A stretch of 64,000 bases of DNA. Source: Alicyclobacillus sp. ALC3. GTDB taxonomy: Bacteria > Bacillota > Bacilli > Alicyclobacillales > Alicyclobacillaceae. Below are positions 34,184 through 43,430 of the stretch, in pieces (positions within the stretch are counted from its first letter, which is position 1; every line of letters starts with the position of its first letter). Made by a program: the position numbers and the translations under genes. Under the pieces are notes generated by a model, which saw only the letters and a program-made list of their open reading frames with translations, searched no databases and had not been told where the DNA came from. The DNA lies in assembly GCF_028751195.1 (NCBI RefSeq), contig NZ_CP066784.1, positions 1,178,001-1,242,000 of the forward strand. Direction: 5' to 3'.

Positions 34184-35920
34184 TTGAAGCGGACATGGGG
34201 TACCCTCATCACCGTACGTCGAATATCGTGGGCCGACGGTCTCGTGGCAATTTTCATTTTCGCCCTCCTCTACCTCGTCGTACGCTTGACGGCGGACATG
34301 AACGTGCCATTTTCGCTGCGGCACGAACCGAAAATCTCACTGTCCTGGTGGATGCTGCCGTACTATTCAGCGCGCTCTCTCCTGCGCATGTTCATCGCAT
34401 TTTTCTTCTCGCTCATGTTTACCTTTATTTACGGCCGTGCAGCTGCGCGCAACAAAACCGCACAGAAGATTATGATCCCGATTCTCGACATCCTGCAGTC
34501 CATCCCCGTCCTCGGCTTTTTGTCAATTACGGTGACAGGGTTTATGGCACTCTTTCCGCACAGCCTGCTCGGCCTGGAATTTGCTTCGATCTTCGCAATC
34601 TTCACCGGTCAGGCGTGGAATATGACCTTCTCCTTTTACCAGTCTGTGTCGACCGTCCCACGCGAACTGAGTGAAGCAGCGTCGATGAACCGGCTTGACG
34701 CGTTTGGGAGATTCACACGTCTCGAACTTCCGTACAGCATGATTGGCCTGGTCTGGAACAGCATGATGTCGTTTGGCGGCGGCTGGTTTTTCCTTGCTGC
34801 CAGTGAAGCGCTGACGGTCGGCCACCACACAGTGGAACTCCCCGGAATTGGGTCTTACATCGCCACAGCCATCGAAGATGGAAACACCCGAGCCACCGTT
34901 TACGGCATCGTAGCCATGATGTTGCTCATCGTGATCGTCGACCAGCTGTTCTGGCGCCCCATCGTTGCGTGGTCGCAAAAGTTCAAAATGGACCTGAGTG
35001 GCGCTGACGACGCACCGAAGTCTTGGTTTTTGCAAATCCTGCGCCGCTCACGTCTTGCCGAGTGGGTGTCCACGGCTGTTTTCGGCGCTGCTTTTCGCGC
35101 ACTTGATCGTTTCATTGTGATGTTCGCGCGCCGGCGGCCGAAGTTTCGCGGCACGCACTCCAATGCACGGCTGGTGCGGCGTGCATTTCTGTGGCTCGTG
35201 CTGGCGGCGCTGACGGTACTCGTCGCCATCTACGGCGTGCTTGGCGTTCAAGAGGTCGCGCGACTTGGCATCACGGAAATTCTTCACATCATTGTGCTCG
35301 GCGCATACACGCTCAGTCGTGTGCTGGCGTCGACGGTACTCGCCATCGCCTGGACAGTGCCAGTGGGTGTCGCCATTGGACTCAACCCGCGAGCGTCGCG
35401 CATCGCGCAACCGCTCATTCAAATGATGGCTTCATTCCCGACGAACACGATCTACCCACTCGTGACGGTCATCTATATCGCGCTTGGCATCAGCTTTCAA
35501 CTAGGCGCCGTACCGCTGATGATGCTCGGTACGCAGTGGTATATTTTGTTTAGCGTGATCGCAGGATCGATGTCAATCCCGAACGACCTCAAAGAAGCGA
35601 CCAGAGTACTCGGCCTGCGCGGGTGGGAACGTTGGAAACGGCTGATTTTACCGAGCATCTTCCCCTACCTCGTGACCGGGTGTATCACTGCGAGCGGCGG
35701 TGCGTGGAACGCGAGCATTCTCGCTGAATTCGTCACATGGAAGAACCGCGTGCACGCCGCATCCGGTCTCGGCTCGTTTCTCGACATCACCGCTGCCGAC
35801 CACCACTGGGCGGACTTCATTGTCGGGCTGATTGTGATGTCTGCATTCGTCGTGCTCGTGAACCACTTCGTTTGGCGGCCCATGCACCGCTTGGCGGAGA
35901 ACCGCTTCCACCTCGATTGA
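34184..35920 (+). CDS. ABC transporter permease, two permease domains fused
   Basis: A 578-residue membrane protein made of two NitT/TauT-type permease domains in tandem. Each carries an EAA loop: ELSEAASMNRLDAFGRFTRLELP in the first half and DLKEATRVLGLRGWERWKRLILP in the second. A linker around residues 250-310 joins them. The TTG at 34184 has GGGAGGTGAG just upstream; the open frame reaching back to 33797 crosses the metY promoter and riboswitch and is rejected. With the next gene it forms a complete importer core but no substrate-binding protein is nearby. Substrate unknown. Confidence 0.85.
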   Translation: MKRTWGTLITVRRISWADGLVAIFIFALLYLVVRLTADMNVPFSLRHEPKISLSWWMLPYYSARSLLRMFIAFFFSLMFTFIYGRAAARNKTAQKIMIPILDILQSIPVLGFLSITVTGFMALFPHSLLGLEFASIFAIFTGQAWNMTFSFYQSVSTVPRELSEAASMNRLDAFGRFTRLELPYSMIGLVWNSMMSFGGGWFFLAASEALTVGHHTVELPGIGSYIATAIEDGNTRATVYGIVAMMLLIVIVDQLFWRPIVAWSQKFKMDLSGADDAPKSWFLQILRRSRLAEWVSTAVFGAAFRALDRFIVMFARRRPKFRGTHSNARLVRRAFLWLVLAALTVLVAIYGVLGVQEVARLGITEILHIIVLGAYTLSRVLASTVLAIAWTVPVGVAIGLNPRASRIAQPLIQMMASFPTNTIYPLVTVIYIALGISFQLGAVPLMMLGTQWYILFSVIAGSMSIPNDLKEATRVLGLRGWERWKRLILPSIFPYLVTGCITASGGAWNASILAEFVTWKNRVHAASGLGSFLDITAADHHWADFIVGLIVMSAFVVLVNHFVWRPMHRLAENRFHLD

Positions 35921-35934
35921 TGGAGGGATGAACG

Positions 35935-37236
35935 ATGAGCGTATTGCTCGAGTTGAATGAAGTCAGCAAGCGCTACGACGCGCCGGAGGAACAAAAGGTC
36001 ACGGTGCTCCAGGACATCGACCTGTCCATCGGTGAGGGTGAGTTCGTGGCGATTCTGGGGCCATCGGGTTCGGGTAAGTCGACACTGCTTCGCATCATCG
36101 CGGGGCTGGTGAAATCGACCTCTGGCACGGTCAGTTACCTCGGCCAACCTGTGGTTTCTGCAAACCCCGGCGTCAGCATGGTGTTTCAGTCGTTTGCACT
36201 GTTTCCGTGGCTGACCGTCCTACAGAACGTGGAACTTGGCCTGCGCTACAAGGACTTGTCGCCGACGGATAAACGCAGTCGGGCACTCGACGTGATTGAC
36301 ATGATTGGCCTAGACGGCTTCGAAGGCGCCTACCCGCGCGAGCTCTCCGGTGGCATGCGCCAGCGCGTTGGACTCGGCCGCGCGCTCGTGATGGAGCCGG
36401 ACATCCTGCTCATGGATGAGCCGTTCTCCGCGCTCGACGTGCTGACTGCGGAGAACCTGCGCCGTGACCTGCTCGAGCTGTGGCTCGAGAAGAAAATCCC
36501 GACGAAGTCGATCATCATGGTCACGCACGGCATTGAGGAAGCGGTGTACATGGCAGACCGCGCTGTGGTGCTGTCGCGCGACCCGGCGACCGTGATCGCA
36601 GATATTAAGATCACGCTGCCGCACTGGCGCGAGCGCAAAGACGAGGCGTTTACCAAACTCGTCGACCGCATCTACTCAATCTTGACATACTCCCGCGCCA
36701 ACGAGACGACCAGTGTCCAGAAAAGTGAAGCACAGAAGAAGTACACTCCGCTCCCACACGTGCCGTCAGGCGCCTTGACTGGGTTTCTGGAGTTGCTCGA
36801 CGACCTCGAGATTAAGTCGGACCTCTACAAACTCGCGGATGAACTGATGTTCGAACTCGACGACTTGTTGCCGCTCGTCGAAGCTGCGCAGATGCTCGGC
36901 TTCGCCAACGTCAGCCACGGCGACATTTCGCTGACGGACGTCGGCAAGGACTTCGCTGCGACCAACGTGCTCGAACGCAAGGAGATGTTCCAGACGCAGC
37001 TACGCTCGCGCATCCCCATCTTCGGGCGCATCCGCTGGGTGCTCGAGTCCAAGCGCAACCGCCGCATGCCGCGCGAGTTCTTCCTCGAGGTCATCCGCAA
37101 GAGCGTCGGTTCAGAGGCGGCCGAGGGACAACTCGACACAATTATCGACTGGGGCCGCTACTCCGAGTTGTTCGCCTACGACGAGAGCTCACGCACGCTC
37201 TACCTCGAAGACGAGGACGAACTGCAGGCGGAGTAA
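35935..37236 (+). CDS. ABC transporter ATPase with AAA-associated C-terminal domain
   Basis: A 433-residue ATPase. The N-terminal 250 residues are a NitT/TauT-type ABC domain: Walker A GPSGSGKST, Q-loop MVFQSFALFPW, signature LSGGMRQRVGLGRAL, Walker B LLMDEPFSALD and switch His in VTHGIEEA. The C-terminal 170 residues resemble the AAA-associated C-terminal domain found on a subset of these ATPases (SGALTGFLELLDD onwards, with DISLTDVGKDFAA). It follows the fused permease by 14 bases. The C-domain is probably regulatory. Confidence 0.87.
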   Translation: MSVLLELNEVSKRYDAPEEQKVTVLQDIDLSIGEGEFVAILGPSGSGKSTLLRIIAGLVKSTSGTVSYLGQPVVSANPGVSMVFQSFALFPWLTVLQNVELGLRYKDLSPTDKRSRALDVIDMIGLDGFEGAYPRELSGGMRQRVGLGRALVMEPDILLMDEPFSALDVLTAENLRRDLLELWLEKKIPTKSIIMVTHGIEEAVYMADRAVVLSRDPATVIADIKITLPHWRERKDEAFTKLVDRIYSILTYSRANETTSVQKSEAQKKYTPLPHVPSGALTGFLELLDDLEIKSDLYKLADELMFELDDLLPLVEAAQMLGFANVSHGDISLTDVGKDFAATNVLERKEMFQTQLRSRIPIFGRIRWVLESKRNRRMPREFFLEVIRKSVGSEAAEGQLDTIIDWGRYSELFAYDESSRTLYLEDEDELQAE

Positions 37237-37373
37237 ACGAGAGTAGGCGGGCGGCCTGCGGGCGGACTGCGGACTGCGGGCAGCGGGCAGCGGAGGGAGG
37301 CCTGCGGGGGGCGGCCTGCGACGAGCGACGAGCGGCGGGCAGCGGGCCCGCGGAGGGCGGCCTGCGGCACAGG
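37237..37373. other. GC-rich degenerate repeat stretch
   Basis: Short G/C-rich units (GCGGGCAGCGG, GGCGGCCTGCG, CGACGAG) repeat irregularly. No gene is seen. Confidence 0.6.
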
Positions 37374-37680
37374 ACAGCTTATCCGCGCCGATGAACGGGA
37401 TCCGGCGCCAAACCGGCCTCTGAGCAACCTGCGGAGGGCGGCATTACGGCAAAGAACAGCTTATCCGCGCCGATGAACGAGATCCGGCGCCAAACCGGCC
37501 TCTGAGCAACCTGCGGAGGGCGGCATTACGGCAAAGAACAGCTTATCCGCGCCCGATGAACGGGATCCGGCGCCAAACCGGCCTCTGAGCAACCTGCGCC
37601 CCGCGCCATTACGGCACAGGACAGCTTATCCGGGTCAATAGGCCTCATAGACGAGCATATAAACCGCCCGAAACAGCTTA
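37374..37680. repeat. 82-bp tandem repeat, three copies plus diverged ends
   Basis: The landmark ACAGCTTATCC occurs at 37374, 37456, 37538 and 37621 (steps of 82, 82 and 83), each followed in the full copies by GCGCC, GATGAACG, GATCCGGCGCCAAACCGG and CTCTGAGCAACCTGCG. A further ACAGCTTATC appears at 37673. Copies are almost identical. No open frame with coding character runs through them. Confidence 0.88.
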
Positions 37681-38000
37681 TCAGTCATTTTCGGACCCCG
37701 ATCGGGCCTGAAATGCGGCCTTAAGCGGTGGCGGGCGGCTTATTAAGTCCGCGGCACCCCCAAAATCGCGATATAAGCGGTTATGTGCGGTTAACACTGC
37801 CCACCGGAACCGGAAACACTGCCCGTTGGAACCGGAAACACCACCCGCTGGAACCGGAAACACCGCCCACCCCACCGCAACCGGAAGCACCGCTGCCCCG
37901 CCCGTGCGAATCGCGGTTGCCCGCGGCTGATGTAGAACGCGCACACCCCCTGTTCATCCGCTACTGCCCACTCGCCCGGATACACCGCCCATCGCCCTTG
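37681..38000. repeat. Gene-free stretch with 22-bp GGAACCGGAAACAC repeats
   Basis: Three 22-bp units begin at 37806, 37828 and 37850, followed by a diverged copy near 37878. The rest of the interval is GC-rich DNA without any supported gene. Confidence 0.7.
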
Positions 38001-38414
38001 CTACAGGGTCCGATAGTTGCGTAAGAACGCCGCGACATCGCTGTACCGGCCATCCCTGTTGGCGTACTGGACGTACTCCTTCACCGTTCGCAGCCAGTTC
38101 ACCGTCGACGGTTTGGTATCCACGATGACTACCTCCAGGTCGCAAATCTCAATCTCAATCGGGCGTTCGATGCCGCTTTCGAGGATCCCGTTCACCACCC
38201 GCTCCCTCGCGACCTCCACGACGTGTTCGATGTCTACGCCAGAGTACAGGTCGGTGTGGTGGGCGGTGGCGTCGATGTCGATGCGGCTAAGTGGCCGGTC
38301 TTCGAGCTTCAGCCGGAAGAGATGCGCGGCGGGCCGGTAAATCCGTAAATCCGGGGGCGCGACGAAGGTCAGCTCGTCGAAGCGCCACCGGCGTTTGAAG
38401 GCGGGATCGACATC
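38001..38414 (-). pseudogene. AAA ATPase, C-terminal remnant
   Basis: The minus-strand frame, bounded upstream by a stop (38415-38417), encodes DVDPAFKRRWRFDELTFVAP, a diverged form of the AAA second-region-of-homology pattern (VDPAxxRPGRFDxxIFVPPPD), then DATAHHTDLYSGVDIEHVVE (the AAA lid helix, usually TxxYSGADIEHV) and a tail with KPSTVNWLRTVKEYVQYAN. The Walker A and B parts are missing and there is no start codon. An intact homologue presumably exists elsewhere. Confidence 0.65.
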
Positions 38415-38510
38415 TTACTGCGTACTCGTCCGTCCAATGAGGAGAATCGCGCCCATCTCCGTCGTGGCGGCCCCCATATCACTACCTGCCTCTCATCTAT
38501 CGCGGCCATT

Positions 38511-39869
38511 GTGACGAGAGTAAGTCTACTATCGCAACCGCAATATTGGGGAACCAAGAACTTGACGCCAGTTGGACAGCACTGGTTTAATGAAGTGATC
38601 ACACGCGGGGAGTTGGTTGATTTGGTGAAGCAGCACGCGGCCGACACCGCCGCGGCAGAGACGCCTACCATCGTCTTGACCTCGGCAGTCGCCTGGGACG
38701 GCATCACGGCCAGACCGCAGCATTTCGCCCGCGGGCTCGCGGAGCGGGGCTGGAACGTCTTGTTTGTGGACGGGCCCATCACCTGGCTGAGCCCGATCAA
38801 GAACCGCGATTTACGGGACCGGGCGTGGCCAAATCCCCCTGTCCGGACACTTACTGTCAATCCCGCCAGCGCGGGCCAAGGGGCGGCAGACGCCACCGGC
38901 AGCCTTCGCGTTTTGTCTCCGTTCGCAACACTCCCTTTTGGCAACATGGAACGCGCCATCAACCGCTTCAATCAGCGCCTGCTCGCGTTGCAAATTTCGC
39001 ACGCTGCGCCGGGGCCGTACATACTCTTGTCGATGCTGCCTGGGTCGGCTGACCTGTTAGCGTTTCTCCACCCGGTCGCATCGGTCTACGACTGCGTCGA
39101 CTTGCACGCGCAGTTTCCCGGGTTCGTCCGTCCTCATGTGGTCGACTTGATGGAGTGGGACATGGTCAGCCAGAGCCGCGCTGTGTTCGCCACCGCGGGT
39201 AACCTCGACAAGCGCATGCGCCAGTGGCACGCCAACGTGACGCTGTTGCCAAATGCAGCGCAGACGGAGCACTTTGCCACCACCGCAAGCGCTCCCGTGC
39301 ACCCGCTGATTCGTGAGTTGCCGTCACCGCGGATCACGATGTTCGGCGGCATCGGCAGTTGGATTGACCAAACGTTTTTGTGCGACCTCGCCGACGCTCG
39401 ACCCCACTTGCAAATCGTCCTTGTCGGACCGATTGAGACAGACGTCAGCCGACTTCGGCAGAAACCGAACATCCACCTACTCGGACGGCAACCGTACGGT
39501 CAACTGCCGCAGTTTCTCGCTGGCAGCGACGCCACACTAGTCGCGTTTAACCCTGCCGACAAAGTCGCGCAAAGCGTCAATCCGGTCAAGGTATACGAGT
39601 ACCTCGCCGCTAACCGCGAGGTCATTGCCACTCCAATTCCGGAGTTGCAGAAGTTATCGGACTCACTGTGGATTACTCACACTGCCCGGGATGCTGCCGA
39701 AGCCATCGATCGAATCCTCGCTGGTGAGCGGCGGATGCCAGATGCAACGGAGCGCCAGGCCTTTGTCGACGCCAATTCCTGGCATGCGCGCGTCAGCGTG
39801 ATCGACGCCACCTTGCGACACATCCTTCCAGTCAGTGTCCTCGCACCGAGAGAGGAGCTTTCGTTGTGA
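38511..39869 (+). CDS. Glycosyltransferase, group 1 (TuaH-like)
   Basis: A 452-residue GT-B-type enzyme with two Rossmann halves. Evidence: WDGITARPQHFARGLAERGW at about 62-81 (the family's WxxxxxRPQ start), VASVYDCVDLHAQFPG, LLPNAAQTEHF (usually PNGVD), FGGIGSWID at the second domain start, and VNPVKVYEYLAANREVIATP, the nucleotide-sugar-binding loop with its conserved Glu. The pattern resembles TuaH of teichuronic acid synthesis. The GTG start at 38511 lacks a clear ribosome site; a later start is possible. It ends overlapped by a Nudix gene. Confidence 0.8.
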   Translation: MTRVSLLSQPQYWGTKNLTPVGQHWFNEVITRGELVDLVKQHAADTAAAETPTIVLTSAVAWDGITARPQHFARGLAERGWNVLFVDGPITWLSPIKNRDLRDRAWPNPPVRTLTVNPASAGQGAADATGSLRVLSPFATLPFGNMERAINRFNQRLLALQISHAAPGPYILLSMLPGSADLLAFLHPVASVYDCVDLHAQFPGFVRPHVVDLMEWDMVSQSRAVFATAGNLDKRMRQWHANVTLLPNAAQTEHFATTASAPVHPLIRELPSPRITMFGGIGSWIDQTFLCDLADARPHLQIVLVGPIETDVSRLRQKPNIHLLGRQPYGQLPQFLAGSDATLVAFNPADKVAQSVNPVKVYEYLAANREVIATPIPELQKLSDSLWITHTARDAAEAIDRILAGERRMPDATERQAFVDANSWHARVSVIDATLRHILPVSVLAPREELSL

Positions 39870-40351
39870 CTCGATATCTCAACCAACTCGTGTCCAGTAG
39901 TATCGGCACCGTCGTGGATGAAGAAGGACGGTGTCTGATGATTCAGCGCACTAAGGCCCCGTACGTTGGTCGCTGGGCCATGCCAGGCGGCAAGATTGAA
40001 GTGGGTGAACACCCGGAGCAAGCGATCGTGCGCGAGTTTTTTGAAGAAACTGGACTAGCAGCGGAGATTGTCAACTTCGCAGGAACAGTCTCCGAAGTGA
40101 TTCCCGTCGATGGCGGAGTCAACCACTTCCTGATGTGTGTGTTTCGTCTGAGCGTTGTCGGCGGACAGTTACGCGAAAGCGAGGAAGGGCCGCTGGCGTG
40201 GCTGACGCAGGACGAGATCAGAGAAAAAGGCATCCCCTCGGATGCCTTCATTACGTCGCAAATGGTATGTGCCGCCACAGGGGCAAGCCCGCGGTTAGTC
40301 TCACTTCGCGGCTCAGAGGACAGATTCAGCATCGTCAGCCGCTTCGAGTAG
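39866..40351 (+). CDS. Nudix hydrolase
   Basis: A 161-residue hydrolase of nucleoside-diphosphate-linked compounds. A full Nudix box spans residues 42-64 (GKIEVGEHPEQAIVREFFEE then TGL) and follows the usual WAMPGG lead-in. The GTG start overlaps the glycosyltransferase stop by four bases with GAGAGGAG upstream, so they are coupled; it may hydrolyse a nucleotide sugar or act as a mutT-like cleaner. Substrate not predictable. Confidence 0.88.
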   Translation: MTRYLNQLVSSSIGTVVDEEGRCLMIQRTKAPYVGRWAMPGGKIEVGEHPEQAIVREFFEETGLAAEIVNFAGTVSEVIPVDGGVNHFLMCVFRLSVVGGQLRESEEGPLAWLTQDEIREKGIPSDAFITSQMVCAATGASPRLVSLRGSEDRFSIVSRFE

Positions 40352-40527
40352 GCGCGGCGACCCGGCACCGCAGTCCCGCAACGGCACTCTCTGCGGACCC
40401 GGCGCCGCAGCGCCGCAGCGGCATTCTATGCGGTAGCCGCGCACCGCACTCGGTCGCAGCACTTTCTACGCACTCCGGCACAGCCCATCGCGCGGCTCAG
40501 CGTCCTCAGCCTGGGACCGTTCTTTCG

Positions 40528-42090
40528 TCAACGCGAGACCTCCGCCGTGTCGCGTTGACGCAGTTCCACGCGGCGAATCTTGCCGCTTGTCGTCTTCGGC
40601 AGGCTCTCGACAAACTCGATGGCGCGCGGATATTTATACGGCGCCGTCACCTGTTTGACGTGTTCCTGCAGCAGCGCCACGAGTCCCGGGTCTTCCGCGT
40701 CCTCCGGTCGGCGCAAAATGACGTACGCCTTCACAATGTGACCACGCTCTTCATCCGGGCACGCTACGACTGCGCACTCCGCCACTTTCGGGTGTTTGAC
40801 GAGGGCGTCCTCGACTTCAAACGGGCCAATCGTGTAGCCTGCGGAGATGATGATGTCATCTGCCCGGCCCTCAAACCAGAAGTAGCCATCCTCATCCATC
40901 CGTCCCTGATCGCCCGTGATATACCATTCGCCGCGAAAAGCCTTCTCTGTCCGCACTTCGTCGTTCAGGTAGCCGCGAAACAGGGCAGGAAACGACTTGT
41001 GCACGGCGATGTGGCCAATCTCTCCAGGCGCGAGGATTTCTCCAGCGTCGTCGACAATCGCGATGCGTGTGCCAGGGAAGGGTTTCCCCATCGATCCCGG
41101 ACGCACCTCCATGTCCTGCAACGTACCGACGAGTAGACTGTTCTCCGTCTGGCCGTAACCGTCGCGAACGGTCACATCAAACTCGCGCTGGAAGGTTTCA
41201 ATCACCTCGCGGTTAAGCGGTTCACCAGCCGAGCAAGCTGAGCGCAGAGTGAGGTGCCGCGATGGCAGGTCATCGAGCTTCGCCATTAGGCGGTATTCGG
41301 TCGGCGTCGCGCACAGCAACGTCACTTTGTACTTCTCGATCATATCCAGGTAGACGTCCGGGGAGAACCTACCCTCGTAGACAAACGCCGTGGCGCCGTT
41401 GCCAATGGTGGATACAAACGGACTCCACACCCACTTCGCCCAACCAGGACCAGCAGTCGCCCAGGCGAGGTCGGTTGGCTGGGCGTCAAACCAGTAGGTG
41501 CCTGCCACCGCGAGGTGTTCCCGCGGCCACGCGTACGTGTGCATAACGGCTTTCGGACCGCCCGTAGTGCCACTGGTGTAAGACAGAAACGCCAGGTCGT
41601 CGTCCTTCATATCGGCGATTGTCGACAGGTCTGAGCCTAGTTCCAACACAGATCCAGCATCCGTCCAGCCCTCGACCTCACTGCCAACGCTGAAGAAGAA
41701 CTGGAGACTCGGGCACGTGCCGCGAACCACGTCGACCTCACTTGTCAGCGTGTGATGCGCAACCACGACGTTGACTTGTGCGTGTTGCACGCGGTACTCG
41801 ATATCGTTCGCGCGCAACATCTCCGACCCAGGTAGAACCGTTACACCCGCCTTAAGCAGTGCCACGTACGTCAGGTACGGCTCAATCCCGCGCGGCAGCA
41901 AGACCAGCACGCGGTCATGCGGTCGTACCCCCATCCGCGCCAGGCCGCTTGCCAAGCGGTCTGTCTGCTTCCGCAGTTCCCCGTAGGTCAACCGACGCTC
42001 CGTGCCGTCAGGCCGGACCGCTAACACAGCCAATCGGTCCGGGTTCTGGCGCGCAATTTCGTCAATTGCGCGCGCAAAGTTGTACCCCAT
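40528..42090 (-). CDS. Acyl-CoA synthetase, AMP-forming (medium-chain/acetate type)
   Basis: A 520-residue enzyme converting a carboxylate to acyl-CoA. Motifs in order: YTSGTTGGPKAVMHTY (about 170), DGYGQTENSLLVG, YWYITGDQGRMDEDGYFWF-like segment, and DDIIISAGYTIGPFEVEDAL, ending with the catalytic Lys in LPKTTSGKIRRVELR. The GxY/E pattern points to the acetyl/medium-chain group rather than long chain. It follows the acyl-CoA dehydrogenase by 98 bases on the same strand. Likely operon 44744 to 40528. The 176 bases between it and the Nudix gene are GC-rich with short repeats and no gene. Confidence 0.9.
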   Translation of the reverse strand: MGYNFARAIDEIARQNPDRLAVLAVRPDGTERRLTYGELRKQTDRLASGLARMGVRPHDRVLVLLPRGIEPYLTYVALLKAGVTVLPGSEMLRANDIEYRVQHAQVNVVVAHHTLTSEVDVVRGTCPSLQFFFSVGSEVEGWTDAGSVLELGSDLSTIADMKDDDLAFLSYTSGTTGGPKAVMHTYAWPREHLAVAGTYWFDAQPTDLAWATAGPGWAKWVWSPFVSTIGNGATAFVYEGRFSPDVYLDMIEKYKVTLLCATPTEYRLMAKLDDLPSRHLTLRSACSAGEPLNREVIETFQREFDVTVRDGYGQTENSLLVGTLQDMEVRPGSMGKPFPGTRIAIVDDAGEILAPGEIGHIAVHKSFPALFRGYLNDEVRTEKAFRGEWYITGDQGRMDEDGYFWFEGRADDIIISAGYTIGPFEVEDALVKHPKVAECAVVACPDEERGHIVKAYVILRRPEDAEDPGLVALLQEHVKQVTAPYKYPRAIEFVESLPKTTSGKIRRVELRQRDTAEVSR

Positions 42091-42188
42091 CTTTAATCCC
42101 CCGTTTCCTCTCCACCATCGGCAGCGCGGGCTCGCGCCGCCGTGACGAAGTGGCTCTGATTAATTTCTACTCAGCCACAGAACTCCCT

Positions 42189-43382
42189 TCAGTTGTTACG
42201 CCTTGCCGCCAACACAGTCTGTGCCAGCGACTGTAAGACCACATCTTCCATCGGTGGGTTGTGCAAGCCTGCTCTGACGTCACGGTACATTCGTTCGAGT
42301 GGTAAGTCGCGCCAGAGACTTCTCGCGCCGACGACGCGCATTGCGAGATCGACGACCTCAAGTGCCGTGTTCGTCGCAACCATCTTGACTGCGCCCATTT
42401 GCGGCCGCAACTGTCGTCGCACCTCCGGACTCGCGTCATCAAAGCGCTGTGCCAGGTCATACATCAAGGTGCGTGCCGTAAGCAACTTTAACTCCATCTC
42501 GCCGAGTTTCGCCGCCACATGGGGAACTTGCGCAATGGGGTGCGGCAGGCTGTTCGGCTGGTAGGTCGCCGCGTACTCCACCGCGAAGTCCCTCGCGCCC
42601 AACGCAACACCGAGGTAGCAGGCGGGTATGTGCAGCATCCAGCCCCCGCCGTCGAGGTTTCGCCGTGACTTATCGCCGGGCTCAAGGGTGTCCACCAGTC
42701 GGTCGGCGGGAACAAACACGTGATCGAGGACAATATCGTGACTGCCCGTCGCGCGCATCCCCATCGTGTTCCACGTCTCGACAATCTGCACGTCTTGCCC
42801 TCGGACCAAGAACTCGCCAATTGTGTTGCTGCCCTCAATGCCCGCCGTGATGAGAATCCAGTCCAGAGCGGGGGACAAGGTGCTGAACGTCTTACGGCCA
42901 GTCACCTGATATCCGCCGTCCACCGGCACCGCCGTCGTCTCCGGTCGGCCACCGCGGCTCGGGCTCCCCGTCGCCGGCTCAGATGCACAACTGTTGATGA
43001 GCGCCCCGTTTGCCACTGCGGTCGTGCACACCTCAGCAAACAGCGACTGTGGAAACGCGCCGCTGGCACGCAGGTTCAAAATCATACCGACATGCCAGCC
43101 AATCGCGAGCGCTGTAGACCCGTCCGCGCGCGCCAGCGCCTCTTGACATAGAAGCATCTCGTAGAGGCTAATTTCCTCGCCTCCAAACTCCTTTGGCACA
43201 GTCCAACGCGTATACCCGAGGTTGCGCAGTTCGTCGATGTTCTCATGCGGGAAGCTGCCTTCTTCATCGTGCAGAGGTGCTCGCTTGGCAAACTCTGCTG
43301 CCCGGTCGCGGAGCGCCACTACGTGGGTGCGTTCTTCCTCTGTGCGGATGAACCAGTCCTCCCCGAGTCGCTGTACGCCCAA
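42189..43382 (-). CDS. Acyl-CoA dehydrogenase family flavoprotein
   Basis: A 397-residue protein with the three-domain ACAD layout: helical N-terminus ([13 protein letters not shown]), beta middle ([30 protein letters not shown], a pattern of the wider family), and a C-terminal helical domain ending in a shortened VLAARR. The middle resembles DszC/HpaB-like or isovaleryl-type members that vary at the catalytic Glu, so true dehydrogenase activity is not certain. Between the MFS gene and the acyl-CoA synthetase, on the same strand. Confidence 0.82.
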   Translation of the reverse strand: MGVQRLGEDWFIRTEEERTHVVALRDRAAEFAKRAPLHDEEGSFPHENIDELRNLGYTRWTVPKEFGGEEISLYEMLLCQEALARADGSTALAIGWHVGMILNLRASGAFPQSLFAEVCTTAVANGALINSCASEPATGSPSRGGRPETTAVPVDGGYQVTGRKTFSTLSPALDWILITAGIEGSNTIGEFLVRGQDVQIVETWNTMGMRATGSHDIVLDHVFVPADRLVDTLEPGDKSRRNLDGGGWMLHIPACYLGVALGARDFAVEYAATYQPNSLPHPIAQVPHVAAKLGEMELKLLTARTLMYDLAQRFDDASPEVRRQLRPQMGAVKMVATNTALEVVDLAMRVVGARSLWRDLPLERMYRDVRAGLHNPPMEDVVLQSLAQTVLAARRNN

Positions 43383-43430
43383 ATCACCGCCTCCTATTGC
43401 TACTATTCTATGCGCTGAGTCTACCTCCCA

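Noticed and set aside
38511..38971. Minus-strand open frames overlapping the glycosyltransferase
   Set aside because: They are shadows of the plus-strand gene with no family match or ribosome site.
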